From Eleginops maclovinus (lineage: Eukaryota > Chordata > Actinopteri > Perciformes > Eleginopidae), in the NCBI RefSeq assembly GCF_036324505.1, contig NC_086352.1:8076501-8140500 (forward strand): a DNA stretch of 64,000 bases. Reading direction: 5' to 3'. This document shows, piece by piece, positions 1 through 13,446 of this stretch. The translations under genes and the position numbers were made by a program. The notes under the pieces are model-generated. The model ran no database searches and was not told where the DNA came from. It was given only the letters and a program-made list of their open reading frames with translations. Every line of letters starts with the position of its first letter. Positions within the stretch are counted from its first letter, which is position 1.

Positions 1-2354
1 GCAGGAAGTGGCCCTATTGTTATTAAAGAAGCAGGTGTATCCTCGGAGACCCCGGGCTGCCGGCAGAGAAAGCAGAGCGTTCGAGTAAACAGTGTGTCAG
101 GCAGAGACACACTGACACATCGGGAGGACGTTAAGAGGAGGATATGTAGCAAAACAGACGAGGTCGAGCTCTTCTCAGAAAGCCGTGACTCATAGGAAAA
201 AGGGAGTTACTGCAGATAACGTTTTTCCAGCAGAACAGATAAGTCGAGTCTGACAGTGAGAGTGTAACAGAAAGAATATAGAGACAGTGTGTAGGGAGTA
301 TTTATATGCTGCAACAGTTAGTTAAAAAGTGTCCAAAAAAGTATTGTTTTCTGCCTCTCCAACATTAGGTTTCCTGCTTTTTTCTGTATATATTATATCA
401 TACTTAATGTATTTGTTGATGGCTTTAAAAGTCTTGCATCTCCAAACTAGGAAGTGAAACTTTTTTGATATTTTATGGCGTTTCTCAAATCTGGGTCCCG
501 GTACTCCAAGAGGACTGCAGAGGATATTGTTTTGGTTAATTTAACAAACATCAGTCATGCATACTTCCTATAAAATAAAATCCCCACAATTAATTTCATT
601 AAAACAGGAATCGATTGGTAAAACACATTTAAAATGCAACTGTTAAGCACCATTTAATGGCCCACTGCCGCATAGAAACACAACCATGACAAGTGAGACC
701 AGGAAAGGCCAAAAAGACAATGGTGGAAGCAATACAAGTTTAAGAAAAACTGAGTTAAAACCATTCAGTGAGAGTTAAGTGCTTTGATTTGTGGCAAATT
801 CTAGAACATTTGTATTCCATATTACTATTATATTTGAAACAGAAATAGAACGGGAGGGACCCCAAACCCCTAAATCTGACATTTTGTAGACCTTACTATT
901 AATCAAGAATCCAAACAATAGTTGGCTGCAGCCCTGATATAAGTGTTTATGAGAAGACGCTCCATGTGTGTTGATGCCCAACGCTGGGATCCATTCTGGT
1001 GTCGTGTGTATAGGCTCAGATCAGCAGCGGACGCACAGCGCTCGTCCATCCTGCAGGGATTGTTTTACAGCCAGCACGAGGTGCCAGTGCTGCATCGGGA
1101 ACACTCCCTCAGACCACACAGAGGAAATAAACAGCGGAGCATAAACACACCGGTGTAATTGTCCTGCCGCTGACCCCCCCCCTCCCTCTCCCTCCCTCCA
1201 CGTGACTCTCCCTTTTCTCGAGCCCATCCTTCCCCCAGATGCTGCAGGAATGTGTCTTCTCCTTTGTGTCTCTCTGGTGTTTGTTTACACCTCAGAAGCA
1301 AGCAGACATAGCTCCTCATCTCCATTACAAGTCTGACAAACAATGGCACGCAAGATGCCAAACCCTCAGACGCACAAAGGGAGGAATTCAGAAAGTGAAG
1401 CAGGAGTGTGAGTGAAGTACAACAGGCCTCTTCACGTCAGACTGTCACCTTCTATCCGGTGCTCTGTGGTGCTGCTACGCCGTGGTGATGGATGTTAACA
1501 AGCGAAAACCCTGTAGGAGGGTCCCGTACATAACTTCCTACACGCGTGTTTATCTTAGTATACCTTGCACAAACATAAAACTACTCTTATGAAAGATAGG
1601 AGAGAGAGAAACAAGATTTAACTAATCTTTTGATGTCACCATTATGCTCACTAAATGTTAAATGTTTGATCGCAGCTGAAGCTAATTCACGGTTGTCCTG
1701 GTAAAGATTAAAAAAGCTTGATCCTCAAATTATTCATAACTCACATGCTCTCCGCTTTAGAGAAAAGAGGGATTTTGACAGCGCAATCAACGTATTGAGT
1801 AATAAATAAAAGGCTTCCAGAGGTTGTTCCAAACTAGAGTCAGTATGAACTCATGCATGTTTTAGAAAACCAGAGATAAAAACAAACAAGTTTCACAGTC
1901 AAATCAGATCATTTGTGGATTAGATTTGTAAATAGAATAAATAGGTGTTGTATACTTAAATACATTTGAATACAATAGTAAAATAATATAAATAGAAGAT
2001 GAGCACATTAAACGGATACGAACGCTTGTTTCTGTCTATACATAATATCCATGTTGTGTTTACGTGTTGAGAACTGTGAAAATAATTAAAGTAAAAAGGG
2101 TTCAAAAGAAAATTAGGGGGTAATATATACATTTGGTTTGTCACGATTAAAAAAATAAGGACTCAATATTGTTTATTTCTTATTTTCATACGTGTGTGCG
2201 AGTTGTAAAAGATGAAAACGACAGACAACAAAAACTTATATTCAGCTAGGATAAAAGGTGTTGCTCTCTAGGTCAAATATATATATTTCAAGCTGACGTC
2301 CATCTCTGACACATGTTCAGCATTAGTCAGAAACGCAGCTCTCTTTGTACTCAC
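1..2354. other. garre1 intron (3' of exon 6), nothing recognised
   Basis: AT-rich, with short spurious ORFs only. No segment matches the next part of GARRE1. There is a C/T-rich run at 1170-1215. Confidence 0.6.
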
Positions 2355-2513
2355 CAGCCCGGCCTGGGCGAACAGCAGCTGGACGGCCGTCTTGCAGGCT
2401 CCTCTCCAGCTGGAGGGGCAGACCTGGTTGAGGACCTCGGTAACGGGGGAGTCGTCCCTGGGGGTCACTCCGTTCTGACCCAGTGCCTCCTTAATGAGCT
2501 GCAGCATCGTGTG
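2355..2513 (-). CDS. garre1: garre1 coding exon 6 (residues 373-425), last one in the window
   Basis: 53 codons: HTMLQLIKEALGQNGVTPRD through TAVQLLFAQAGL. Acceptor TCTCTGCAG above 2513, donor GTGAGT at 2354. The next family segment (VVVDTAQIENKEAYA in human) is not found in 1-2354, so it must lie off the left edge. Confidence 0.92.
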
Positions 2514-5500
2514 CTGCAGAGACAAAACACAGCAACCATTACTCTCACTGTCTGCTGATGTTACACTAAAGATGGAACCTTTAGTTTGTTTTATTTCTGT
2601 ACCAAGATTATGGTTAACAATTTCAAAATACAGAGACTGTTCGGACAGGAGATGGCGCTCTGAGTCAAATTCCTCTATCGGACCATTTCCTCACAAGCCT
2701 CAAACCTTCAGAACATTCTGACACTAAAAAATAAATAAATTCAGATGTAAAATCAGGAGAAAGTTCACTTTTTTCTTTTAAGTCCTGCCTTTGCCTCAGC
2801 AACACCTTCTCACAGGATCTAGCAACACACTCTCACAGGATCTAGCAACACACTCTCACAGGATCTAGCAACACACTCTCACAGGATCTAGCAACACACT
2901 CTCACAGGATCTAGCAACACACTCTCACAGGATCTAGCCACACACTCTCACAGGATCTAGCCACACACTCTCACAGGATCTAGCCACACACTCTCACAGG
3001 ATCTAGCCACACACTCTCACAGGATCTAGCCACACACTCTCACAGGATCTAGCAACACACTCTCACAGGATCTAGCCACACACTCTCACAGGATCTAGCA
3101 ACACACTCTCACAGGATCTAGCAACACACTCTCACAGGATCTAGCCACACACTCTCACAGGATCTAGCCACACACTCTCACAGGATCTAGCAACACACTC
3201 TCACAGGATCTAGCAACACACTCTCACAGGATCTAGCAACACACTCTCACAGGATCTATCAACACACATATATTTTCTCTCTGTTGGTGATGAGCCATCG
3301 ACTAACATTTTCAAATGCTCTAGTTAAGTGATGCTCAACTTTTACTTTTTGGGAGAACAAGGTGGGTAAACAGTAGAGTTAGTACGAAGTTTGCGAGTGG
3401 AGTGGAGTCCGTACCGTCTTGAGTTTGAGGTTTTCCGCCGCGGACTCGTTGAAGGACACTCCTTTGAGGAAGTGTGAGCCGATCTGCACGGGGATGGTGG
3501 GCAGCTCGCACTGGATGGGCTGAGAGGTGGTCTGCATCCGGCCCGCCTGCTGAGCCTCCGCGTCACTGCAGCAGCTCTGCGCACACAAACACAAAGCAGC
3601 ATGTAAACATACACACACACACACACACAGACACACACACACCAGTGCAAGACATACACAAAAACCTCGATACATGGAGCCATTAAAGGTTGTTTTTTTT
3701 TACATTAAAATGAATGTTTGAGTTAAATGTCAGATTAGTGGAGATAAAAGCTTTAAAATTCACATTGAGGAGTTTATTTTCTAACATTCTATTTAGGACT
3801 TTAGATGTCTGCATCATTCACCAAAGGTTAGCATTAGATAACGCATGATCAGCATATTTCAGACAAGTTGTAAAACAAAGAACAACAATTGTCTCCATAA
3901 ACTGGTGATATATACACTTAACCCTATCGCCTGCAATGCATTCCCTTAAAGATTTTCACACACGTTATGAAACCCACCTGCAAGGCTGCCTCCACAGCTT
4001 TGGGGTTCAGATGGAAGCCGGCCTTCAGTGCGTACTCGCCGTGACCCAGACTCTCTAGTGCTGCTTTGTAGGCCTGGAGGTCCAAAAGAAAAAGTCATAT
4101 CATTAATAAACCATCTAGCGTCAAAGTCTTAGCTGAATCAAAATGTGTTTATATTCCCTTCTTCTGTGGATTTAATTCTAAAGCCTATCTCATGATTTTA
4201 ACAGCCACTGTGGTTCCCTGCCGTGGGGTTTTGTATGATCCCGCACCTGTAAAGCGTTGTCTATCTTCATGTTGAGCTCCTTCAGCTGGTGCTCGGGGAT
4301 GTTGGTGTTGTTGGAGCAGAAGAGATGCTGAACCTGGATGCCTGCCAGGCAGCCGTCCCGACCCCTCTCTCTCAGCCGGGCCATGGCCTGAGGGCAGCAG
4401 AATATCAGATTAGAGACACTGCAGCAATATCTACGCTAATACTACACAATCTCACAGAGAAATGCCAGATACAAGTACAACTAATAGTTATTTTCCTTAA
4501 TGATTAGTTTGCCGAACATTTACTGGATTGATGGATTTTTTTCTAGATTATTTAAATAACCCTACATCTATCAAAGAAAAATGGACAGTTATTGGACAGT
4601 TTTTCCAGTCCAAAACCTAAAGATATTCAGTTAAATTTAGTATAAAACCTAAACCTTAAAATTTGAAGGCTGGAAAGAACATTTTCTGCTATTTCTTTCC
4701 AAAAATATTACGATTAACCAACACATTTCTGTCGATAGACTTATTGCAGTTCTACAAGAATAATTTGAGAATGATTGGATTGTACTCTAGAATTAGGCCA
4801 CCATCATTTTTAATAAGTATTTCTGAGTACATACAGAACAAAATGTCAATAAAGCCTGTTTTCAGAACCAGACACGAAGGTTTTACAGGCAATTTTTCTT
4901 TGAATATCGCCAAATCTTGCAAAGTAGAAGGATTTGTTTCAATAAATGTTGAGCACTGGCACATTCACAGCTTTGGTGATAAAAAGCATGTGTGCAGCTT
5001 CTGAAAAAGAGTCCCAGCCGCCTCCCTTCACCTAAACGCCCGCCCAGCACATTCTACCAGCCTCTCTCCAGGCCTTTTCCCCTGCAGGGCTTAAACTCTG
5101 CATGCCGGGGCTTAACAGATCAATCATCCCACTATTCTCCTCTCTGCCTCACTTTATACAACACAGCTCAAAATGGGCCAGAGGGACTGATTAGCCTGGG
5201 GATTAGTCAGGTCCTCTTTCAAAACTGCATCCCTTACATAGGCTGGGGGTGCAGAGGGGATAGCATTGCAAGGTCACATACAAACTGCAGCCCATAAAAA
5301 AAGAGGAAATAGGAAATTGAGGCACGAACGGCTGGCATTTCTCAGGAATGTTACCTCACACAGACAAACCCCATATTTCCAGAGCAGGAAGAGTCCTGGG
5401 TCTCGCTATGGCTGCATACCTGAGCTGCACCTTTCCACAGGCGGGAGGCCTCCTCCAGCTCCGTGAGGGGCCCAAGGTCGGAGGTTTGGGAGCGGGTGTT

Positions 5501-8500
5501 GGCGCAGCGCTCCTGGGCCTGGGCGAGAGCCTCGGCCAGGCAGGACTGAGCCACGGGTTGCACCTTCTGCAGAGCCTGCGACAGAAACTGGAAATGGACC
5601 TGCATCACCGTGAGGAAGCACCGACCCAGCACCTGCAGCCAGAGGACAGAGACACTGTACGTCAAACACAGGACCACCTTTAACATGCTCAGGATGTCAG
5701 ATGCTAAACTATATGACTCCCTGCGGGCTGAGAAACTAACTTGCATGTCCACATACTTCAGTGGTTAGTTAACAGTCTGGATAACCAACGGCATGTGCTT
5801 CTTAACCAACAAATACAGTCTTTCTAAGACCGCAAATTGTTCCTTCTGAAATATTTGGTATATTCTCAGGGCACCATAAGATCTAGCAACAAAGAAAATA
5901 AAAGAACTCCAGTACTAACTTGAGCTAGTGTTTGGTTAGTTTCCACTCATTACGAACACACAACGTGAAGTTTGACAGGTAAATCTGAAGATACGTTCCC
6001 ATTAAAAAATGTTATATGACCATATAAACAATTTGGTTTAAGCAGGATATTAGTCTTGCAATAAGTGCCATATATTAATACTTTTTACCACCCTTTCAGA
6101 AAACATTCTCACACGCTTCAAATAGAGGTTGACTCATCTATCACATTTCTCACCACATGAATTACATCCACAGTTTGTCCTCAGGCAGCTCCTGTTAATG
6201 ATAGTATATATAACAGAAGCATTTGTCCACCTTGGTTCCTACCCTTTGCCACTGCAAGCACAATAAAAAGGAAATCTGAGAGCATGGGCCGGGTCACGGA
6301 GCAGAAACCAGAGAAGACTTTTCAAAATAAAACATCTTGCCACGGCACATTTCAGCTAGCTTAACGTGTGTTTGTGGTGAAACATGTGCAGTGAACAACA
6401 AATATCAAACATCTGACGAACAGTGCAATGTGTGTTTGCAAGCTAAAGACAGATGGAGAACATATTAGATTAAGTATGTATATCGGTGTTTTTGAGAAAG
6501 GGAAGCTTTGTCTATTTACTTACAGCTGAGAAAAGGAAATATTAAATGGCATGTTTCTCTGTGTTTATTCTGGTAGTCCTTTAAATTGATAAGTAATTTG
6601 CTATTTTAAAATCACAGATCAATAATCAAATATTTCAAGGCAACACACACGTCTAAACATATACTGGGTTTAACGCCAAAGTGTGTGTGTTTTATTTAGT
6701 AAGAGGATGTAATCCTGGCTTAGGGGCAGTTTGTTGTTCAGTTAGCAAAATAGGAGCAACAGGACACCACTGGGTCCTCCGTGGTCACAGGGTTTTCTTT
6801 TTCAGGTACCTGCTGAAAATATCTCGAGGGGGAGGCCGAGTTGTAAAGACAGAAATATGCTGCAGCTTTCTGATGGCAGATGGGAACAACAGGACCAAGC
6901 CACTACCATTCTTCAACACTAGGCTGAGTAAAGGCCTTAAGGGCTCGAAAACTTTCTGGAAAGGTCACTGTTTTCATAACTATAAAACAGAATCACGTTT
7001 ATTTTTTAATATTTGAGCCAGGACTTTGGACTTACTGTAAGATATAAAACTCTTACTATCACAACATGTGTATTTGATTTGGCCATCATTTACCCTCTAT
7101 CCTCTTATGTCCTGTCACTTCTCTACTCTTAACTGTGAAATACAAAAAGACATATTCAAGTTTAAATGATAGAAATATCACAATTATCTCCATTTATATC
7201 CCAAACAGATTAATGTTATCATTGAAGCTAAATATTGGGGCTGTGCTCTGCTTTACTAGGTTTCATCACATTGTCTTTAGTCAAACTTTAGTATCGTAAA
7301 GGGTCCAAAAACACTCAAACAATTGGACTCAAAAGTGTATCGTCACTTCCAACCTCTCTATGCTTTTGGTGGCTGTTATCTACTACGATTGTGAAACAAT
7401 ATTTATGCTTTGTAAGACCAAGTTGTGCAGAAATGCAACTTGAGGCGGGAGTTTATTGCGTTAGCATGCTAAAATACAGCCGAGGCTAATGGCAATGCCC
7501 TTAGTTTTTTAGTTAGAAACTGCAAAATGTTCATCTTAATACGGCGTTAGATGAAAGGCAAGTTCATTAAGGTTTTACAAATCATTGTCTAGCATAGTAA
7601 ACACAGATTTCTGTACCAGACTCCACTGCAAGACGATACTTTAAAAACTCAACCTGATTGTGACACTAGAGGAAAATTCAGAGCATCACCGAAGTTGGTA
7701 GGAGTTATCCTCTGGAGACAAGCAATGTGCATGCGACATTTCAGGGAAAACTATCAAATAATTACCAAGATATTTACGAGGACCAACTGAACACGCCAAG
7801 GATCTACATTGGCATTCCTACTGCAGAGCAACTCGCATGGCTAATAAAGAAAAAACAGCTGAATGCAAGTCTGTCCTTAAACTCGGGTCGATCATGCAAT
7901 GAACTAAATTTGATGATGTGCTGCCTATTCCTCCGCTGACTCTGGGAGGTTTAATAAACACAGGATCAGATCCAGAGTGCACAAGATGTTGAGCAACCAA
8001 TCAGAACCCAATCCATCATCAGGGATCTGAAGTGTATGCAAAGTAGACAAATAATAGATACCAGAAGACACACATGGCCTCGTAATGAAGCTCGGATACA
8101 ACGCTAACTGATATCACCTGCTGCGTATCACAAACACAAGCTGACAATAAGCAACTCAATGTGTTACAAAGTCGTCTATAATAACCGACCGGGGGGAAAA
8201 GAATGAGGCCATGGCTACAGCCCGAGATAATGGATAACACATGTGATTGGCTGCGCAGTATCCCACACAGTCATGGAAAATATGAGAAATAAAGAGTGCG
8301 GCAGGGCCAAGTCGGCCCCTTTCAGGCCCAAACAAGGCGACCCGTGAAATCAATCAACGTGTGTACTTCTGTTTTCTGGGAACTGCACCTCCACTGTAAG
8401 TGTACTGAATCTAGGGGAGTACTGTTACTGAAATCTAGACGTCTTCAAGGGGGAGAGAAGTGAAAGGCTGTTATAATAACCAGATGGACCTGATGTCTGA

Positions 8501-11500
8501 TCTTTGAAAGGAAACAATGCGCTTACCTTTGGTGGTTAATGGCAATGATAAATCGCTGTCTTCCATTGTACAGGAGGAACACAGGAAAGTCTCACTTGCC
8601 TTGACCTACTGCATTAATGTCAAAGAACTGGTCACTTCAACATGTTGGCACCCTAAAAACGGAGACTTTTTGCACTCAAAAGTCATTTTAAATACGATGA
8701 GCAAGTGTTAATGTTCTAGATTTTTGGAATAAAGCGAATATTTTCCTTACTGTTGACGTGTAAATGTCTAAGAACTGGTCTCTTAAACATATTGGCCCTC
8801 TACGAACTAACAATGACTTCACTGTGGCGGACTATATATCATTGTATAAGCTGAATGAGCAGGTGGAAATGACTTTGGAAATCCTCAAAAAGGACAATGC
8901 TTGGACTAAAACAGGAATTTGAAATGTATGTTTCCTCACAAACGCATTGTATACATCCTTGAGGTCTAACGTGTTCAACGCAGTTTGTTCCTGGTCAATA
9001 GTTTGCTGAGGGTGGGTGTGTGTGTGTGTGTGTGCGAGTGAGGCAGTTCATGCATTGTTTACATCCTTAAGAGTCTTCAAGTGTGTTGCGAGCTTCTTCC
9101 TGCCACCAAACATCTATTTTACCTACTTCTGTCTGACCTTTAAATACAGCAGACCTTTAAATAGCACAAAACCACTAGCAGGAATGTGTACAACACTGCT
9201 CTGTACCACCGATACTTGACAAAAACTCCAGGGGGGGGGGGGGCTTTTAAACCTGTTTTGGTCTGAACTGAAAACTGCAGCACTCCCAGAAATGTAGTTA
9301 CACCAAGCTGCGAGCACACTAAGCTATACATCATAACAAATCACATGTTTAGCCTTTCTTTAAACCGACTCCAACCAACTTATGTTTTTGTTTGAGTGTG
9401 TGTTATTGTTCTCCTGGCTGCTTCATGACGTTATGCAGCAACCGCAAGGTAGAACACTCATAAAACCAACTCATGTTCAAGCTTTTCAGTTTTTTCCACT
9501 TAGGTTTCCAACGAAAACATCACCTAAAACAAAACCTTAGATTCTTTACGGTTTTTAGATGAAGCCTCTTTTTTAAGAGCTTAAAAATAAGGGTTGTTTT
9601 TCCTGCAGAGTGCACTGGAGATGGCTGGGGAAGCTCGTGCAGTTTGAGGCCTCTCTGGTTGCGGGGGACTTCTCTTTGCCTCGGGTCTTCGCTCTGTGGT
9701 TAAAACTTACAAGCTCGGCAAACGGCCTATAAACAAACCGTGACATTTTCATGCATATTTAACAGCGGAGTCACTCGGCAGCCGCAGATTTGGGCTCGGA
9801 TTTGCGGAAAAAAGGGGTTTGTTTCGCAGACTGCACTGACCTGAACTTTTGGGGGTTCTTGGGTAAAAGTGGGGGATGGGATATAGGAAAGAAAGAGGAG
9901 AAGGAGACGCAAGCTGGGGAACACGGGGGGAAAAGTTCCACATACCACAACTCCCTGAAGTCAGACATGCATTTGTTTTTTTGAAGACCTCATAATACAT
10001 CCAGCTGCCAAACAGCATTCCTGAACGCATGCAGACAAAGGAAAATCCTTTTACAGTCACAAACGCATCCCATCGTTGACGACAGCAGCAATTATTGCAA
10101 GCTAAGTCGTAACAGGTTTAATTTATGCGTGCCCAGAACTTCTACCAAAATGAAACATGGGAGAAAGCAGTGCAGATATTTAGTCTCAATCAATAACTGA
10201 TGGCAGAGTGCTCCAGCCTGCTGCAGATTAAATCAACTAAAGGCAACAAGCTTTGGATTACTTGTTCTTAATCAGATTTCAATTCTTTTTTCACTTTCTT
10301 GTTTGTACAAAATCTCTGTTTGGACTTATTTTAACACTCCAATACAACTGTATTACATCTAAAGACTCAATACTTTACTGCGTTATGCAAACATCTTTTA
10401 GGATTCAAAGACCCCCTCTCTGTGCCATTTAAACCTACTTTTTAAAAATCGCTGCATCAAATGACTGCCATACAACTGTAAAAAGTATGACTTGTAAAAC
10501 ATCATATTACTTTAGTGTCAGCATGTTCTGCATGAGTACAAGCATCCATTGGGATTAGAGAAAAACACTCACTGTGACACTCAACGTGTTCCCTGTAACT
10601 GGCACATTATCCCTCTCCGCCTCGTCATGATCTTACTGAATGTCTGCGGTGTTTTCTCAGAGGTTAACACAACTAACGCACTCCAATAAGACCATTGTGC
10701 GGTAAAATATTAATACGTTTCCTTCTCTGCTTTAACAAATGTACCCTTTATGCCCGGGGCCAGACGGCAAGTGTGAGCGCCAAGCCATGCGGTCTAAACT
10801 TTCACAGACTTAGGCTTCCTCTAATATTCATCTGTGCACATGCAGGACCACAGAGAGTCAGATTTACTGACTGCGGTGCAAAAGTGTTTCCTGTTTTGGG
10901 CTCAGCCACATCCACCGAGGTGCTGCAGCCCAACTCGTGTCTTGGCCGTAGCACTGGACCTGCAAACAGGACTATTTTTGCTTTACACTGGAGTGCTGCA
11001 CACATACTGAGCCACTTGTGCCACCAGATGTGTCACAGGTGCCACAGAATCAAGTCAAATGTGCTGTCTTCAAATTCTGCAAAAACAAAGATTAATAGAA
11101 GAAGAAAATACTGGCGTAGTAACTTCAGGAGTCTGAATGCAAGAAAGCAAACACACCTAAAGCAAACGGTGGATGGGATTAGAAACTTTTCCATATTAAA
11201 ATGTGGAAGTTGTCTTGGTTCAGTCAATATTTACATGTAAATTATAAAAATATGTGTATCTATCTATTTCTTCAGGGGCGGCAATCACCTGAGCAATCCA
11301 ACATTATTCAGTTTTTAAACATTTAGCAAATACGGTGCGTATCACAGTGAAATAGCATTTGCAATTTACCACCTTTACCATATGCAATATACGTTTCTAA
11401 GTTATGCAGTTTGTCAATACCCGTGTATCAAAATCTAATCTACTTTTTGGGCAATCCTGCTAAACTTTTAAAAGACTTTAAGAGATACTTCATCGATGCA

Positions 11501-13446
11501 TTGATACAATATTGCGACAAAATATATCAAAATTTGGTCAACAATCCCCTTTGGCTTTTATGTTTGTGGTTCGCATTGTGCTGTAGTATTTCTGTATTTG
11601 AATACAGTTGGTTTCTAGTTCCCATCTAACATTATCCACTTCCATATGCAGAAATGTTTTTCCACCTCTCTTCCATTTTAAATGCTGTTATGAAAATCCC
11701 AGAAGCTACTTTAATGCTGCCACGACAGAACATTTAACAACCCCATCTCTGAATCTTTGAGAGTGGGTGATCATCAGCCACACAGGGAGTTCCCTCAGGC
11801 TCGCAACTGCGTATTAAATGGAGGATAAATAAGCAGATGTAGTAATCCCAAGGATGGGGTTGTGTGGGTGTGGTGTGCAGCTACCTGTTGCTGATGAAAA
11901 CCACGGGAGACACTGTCTCTCAGTGGAGTCAAGAGAACAATAGAGCGAATCACCAATCGGATTTACTCCGATAAATACTGTGAATGGGATTCTCTAACAC
12001 AATTCATGGTAATAACTTCGTAAAGCAAGAGCAGCAGGTTCAGGTCTTTTGCAACCTGAAATAAAGCTGCGTCAACATGCATCATCTACCCTGGCCCCAT
12101 GGACCTCCTGACCCGGGTCTAAAGTTGGTCGGACAGACTAGATTTAGCAGAAAATGAGCAGGGAGTCAACAACTATAGGATTACTGCACTGCTATTAATG
12201 CTACCGGTTTTCTCCGCCTTCAGAGGTCTGCTTTCTCAAAATTGTTTGCGAGAGAAATTTCTTGTGCAAACAGTGACAAACATAGACTCACCAATGTGTG
12301 TAATCCCTTTGTGACTTCAGGGAAAGCTGTTTAATCATGCGAGAAGGACAATTGAACAAAAACAGGGAGAACTTAACTCCCATCACAGCAGATTCTTCTA
12401 GATATTTACTTGGTGCATCAGCGTCCCAATCCCCTATTACTCTTGCATGAAACACCTTAGTTGTGTTTTGCGTGTTACACATCAGCAAATTGCATGCAGT
12501 GGAAAGCTGGTGCGGTATTGGCTGTGACAAAAGATGACCTATCTTCTCACATCCTCAGTGTTTTTCACACCTTACCCTCAGATCCTGACACCTGCTTAAC
12601 ACTGGGCGTGAGAATCCTATTTTAGCCAAGATACACTGATTCATGGAACCAGCCACCTGACAGAGTGCAGCTAAGCATCTTAGCACTCCAGCTAGAAGAC
12701 GAGTCATGAGTAATCAAATATGATAAAAGTATGTGGTGGTTAGCTTTAGGACCCCAGGTTGTGCGCTTAGCTTATTAATTCCTAGGAGAGCAAACAGAAG
12801 ACTTGAATGGCAATAACCTTTTTGTTTGGTTAGCTAACACAAGATAGAGTCATCCAACTTAAGTCAACACAATGGGACAAACTCGGGTATGTAAATGATT
12901 TCAACAAATGGATTTGGTGCCCGTTTCTGTGTGATCACCCACCTCAACATCCTGCAGGCTGAAGTCGTTCTGGTCTTTGAAGTTGGCCGCCCCGGCGCTC
13001 AGCTCCATCAACATCTTGGCGATCTCGGGCTTTATTGCTGCAGTCAGCCTGCTGGCCGCCTCCATGACGTGTTCCTGCACGTCCTTCAGTTGCATAGCTG
13101 CTTTGGAATAGTGAGAGTTCCTGAACACACTGCTGAACAGGTCTGTGAGGAAGGCGCTGGCCCGGCAGAAAACGTTGAGAGCATCCAGATATTTGGAGAT
13201 GCCTTGCTGGATGTCTGCAACTGCGGTGGTGGTGCCAGAAGGAGGGGGGTGGCAGCTGCCAGGCATCCCCACCCCGGTGCCCATGGGCGAGGAGGCAGAG
13301 CAAGAGGAGGCCAGGGAGGCGCTCAAGGTCCGGCTCAGCTCAGGCATCTGGTACTGCTGGTGCTGTTGCACTTTCTGCTTGGACCCGCCGAGCAAAAAGC
13401 GACGCTTGTAGTCCATTTTACTTTCCTGCGCACTACAACAATACAT
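2355..13446 (-). CDS. garre1: garre1 (KIAA0355): N-terminal six coding exons, gene continues off the left edge
   Basis: Coding exons (minus strand, 5' to 3'): 12943-13446, 5420-5632, 4247-4387, 3978-4073, 3415-3576, 2355-2513. Every junction is GT-AG and phase 0, giving 425 residues without a stop. The translation matches vertebrate GARRE1 (granule-associated Rac and RhoG effector 1) as I remember it: MYCCSAQ start, MDYKRRFLLGGSKQK, DIQQGISKYLDALNVFC, QVHFQFL, CLAGIQVQ, SHFLKGVSFNESAAENLK, VTEVLNQVCPS. Human GARRE1 is about 1,070 residues, so roughly 60% (the Pro/Gln-rich C-terminal part) should lie left of position 1. The family is described as binding active RAC1/RHOG and associating with CCR4-NOT and P-body components; nothing in this half gives a catalytic motif. 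The next gene, gpi, is divergent. Identity is near certain; the start codon is discussed separately. Confidence 0.95.
2798..3257. repeat. 23-bp minisatellite, 20 near-identical units
   Basis: Exact 23-base period from 2798 to 3257. Each unit starts AGCAACACAC or AGCCACACAC and ends CAGGATCT; a truncated, altered copy follows at 3258. The only regular difference between units is A or C at unit position 4. The first unit has CACCTT instead of CACACT. It lies in the garre1 intron between exons 5 and 6. Confidence 0.97.
3415..3576 (-). CDS. garre1: garre1 coding exon 5 (residues 319-372)
   Basis: 54 codons: SCCSDAEAQQAGRMQTTSQP through ESAAENLKLKT. Acceptor TGCGCAG above 3576, donor GTACGG at 3414. 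A (TG)n tract lies about 33 bases upstream of the acceptor (3610-3642 on the plus strand). Confidence 0.93.
3978..4073 (-). CDS. garre1: garre1 coding exon 4 (residues 287-318)
   Basis: 32 codons read from the minus strand: AYKAALESLGHGEYALKAGF followed by HLNPKAVEAALQ. Acceptor CCTCCAG, donor GTGGGT. It restores the reading frame between exons 3 and 5 and matches the human AYKIALESLGHCEYAMKAGF segment. It is too short to stand out as an ORF by itself. Confidence 0.92.
4247..4387 (-). CDS. garre1: garre1 coding exon 3 (residues 240-286)
   Basis: 47 codons: AMARLRERGRDGCLAGIQVQ through PEHQLKELNMKIDNALQ. Acceptor CCCTCAG just above 4387, donor GTGCGGG at 4246. Conserved with mammalian GARRE1 over its whole length. 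Confidence 0.93.
4473..4715 (+). repeat. dispersed teleost repeat (ATTAATCG-type), degraded copy
   Basis: Shares words such as CAGTCCAAAACCTAAAGATA and an AT-rich ATTAGTTTGCC start with copies elsewhere in this window. It has the usual layout of a dispersed short element with AT-rich ends. Family name not assigned. Confidence 0.5.
5420..5632 (-). CDS. garre1: garre1 coding exon 2 (residues 169-239)
   Basis: 71 codons, beginning VLGRCFLTVMQVHFQFLSQ and ending RLWKGAAQ. Acceptor CTGCAG at 5633 and donor GTATGC at 5419. The first half is highly conserved; the region around AQAQERCANTRSQTSD is the variable linker, and differs from mammals in sequence but not in length. Confidence 0.92.
5633..12942. 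other. garre1 intron 1 (7.3 kb), no gene seen
   Basis: No coding exon, and only short unconvincing ORFs in any frame. It holds a short TG tract (9016-9034) and a 13-base G run (9231-9243). Most of it looks like unique AT-rich intron. Confidence 0.6.
12943..13446 (-). CDS. garre1: garre1 coding exon 1 (residues 1-168, start codon)
   Basis: The ATG at 13446-13444 opens MYCCSAQESKMDYKRR, the same start as remembered for the human protein. The exon ends GATGTTGAG followed by donor GTGGGT at 12942. It carries a Ser/Pro/Thr-rich stretch (about residues 35-70) and then a helical conserved block (DIQQGISKYLDALNVFC to KPEIAKMLMELSAGAANF). A second in-frame ATG (MDYKRR) lies 30 bases downstream. Confidence 0.93.

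Noticed and set aside
2798..3257. Regular direct repeats that might suggest a CRISPR array
   Set aside because: Units are contiguous with no spacers and lie in a vertebrate intron; it is a minisatellite.
5351..5752. 133-codon minus ORF as a complete small gene
   Set aside because: Only its middle (5420-5632) is conserved; the ends are intron read through the splice sites of garre1 exon 2.
10695..11240. 181-codon plus-strand ORF inside a garre1 intron
   Set aside because: No domain, no family match, ordinary AT-rich composition and no splice or start context; chance is likely.
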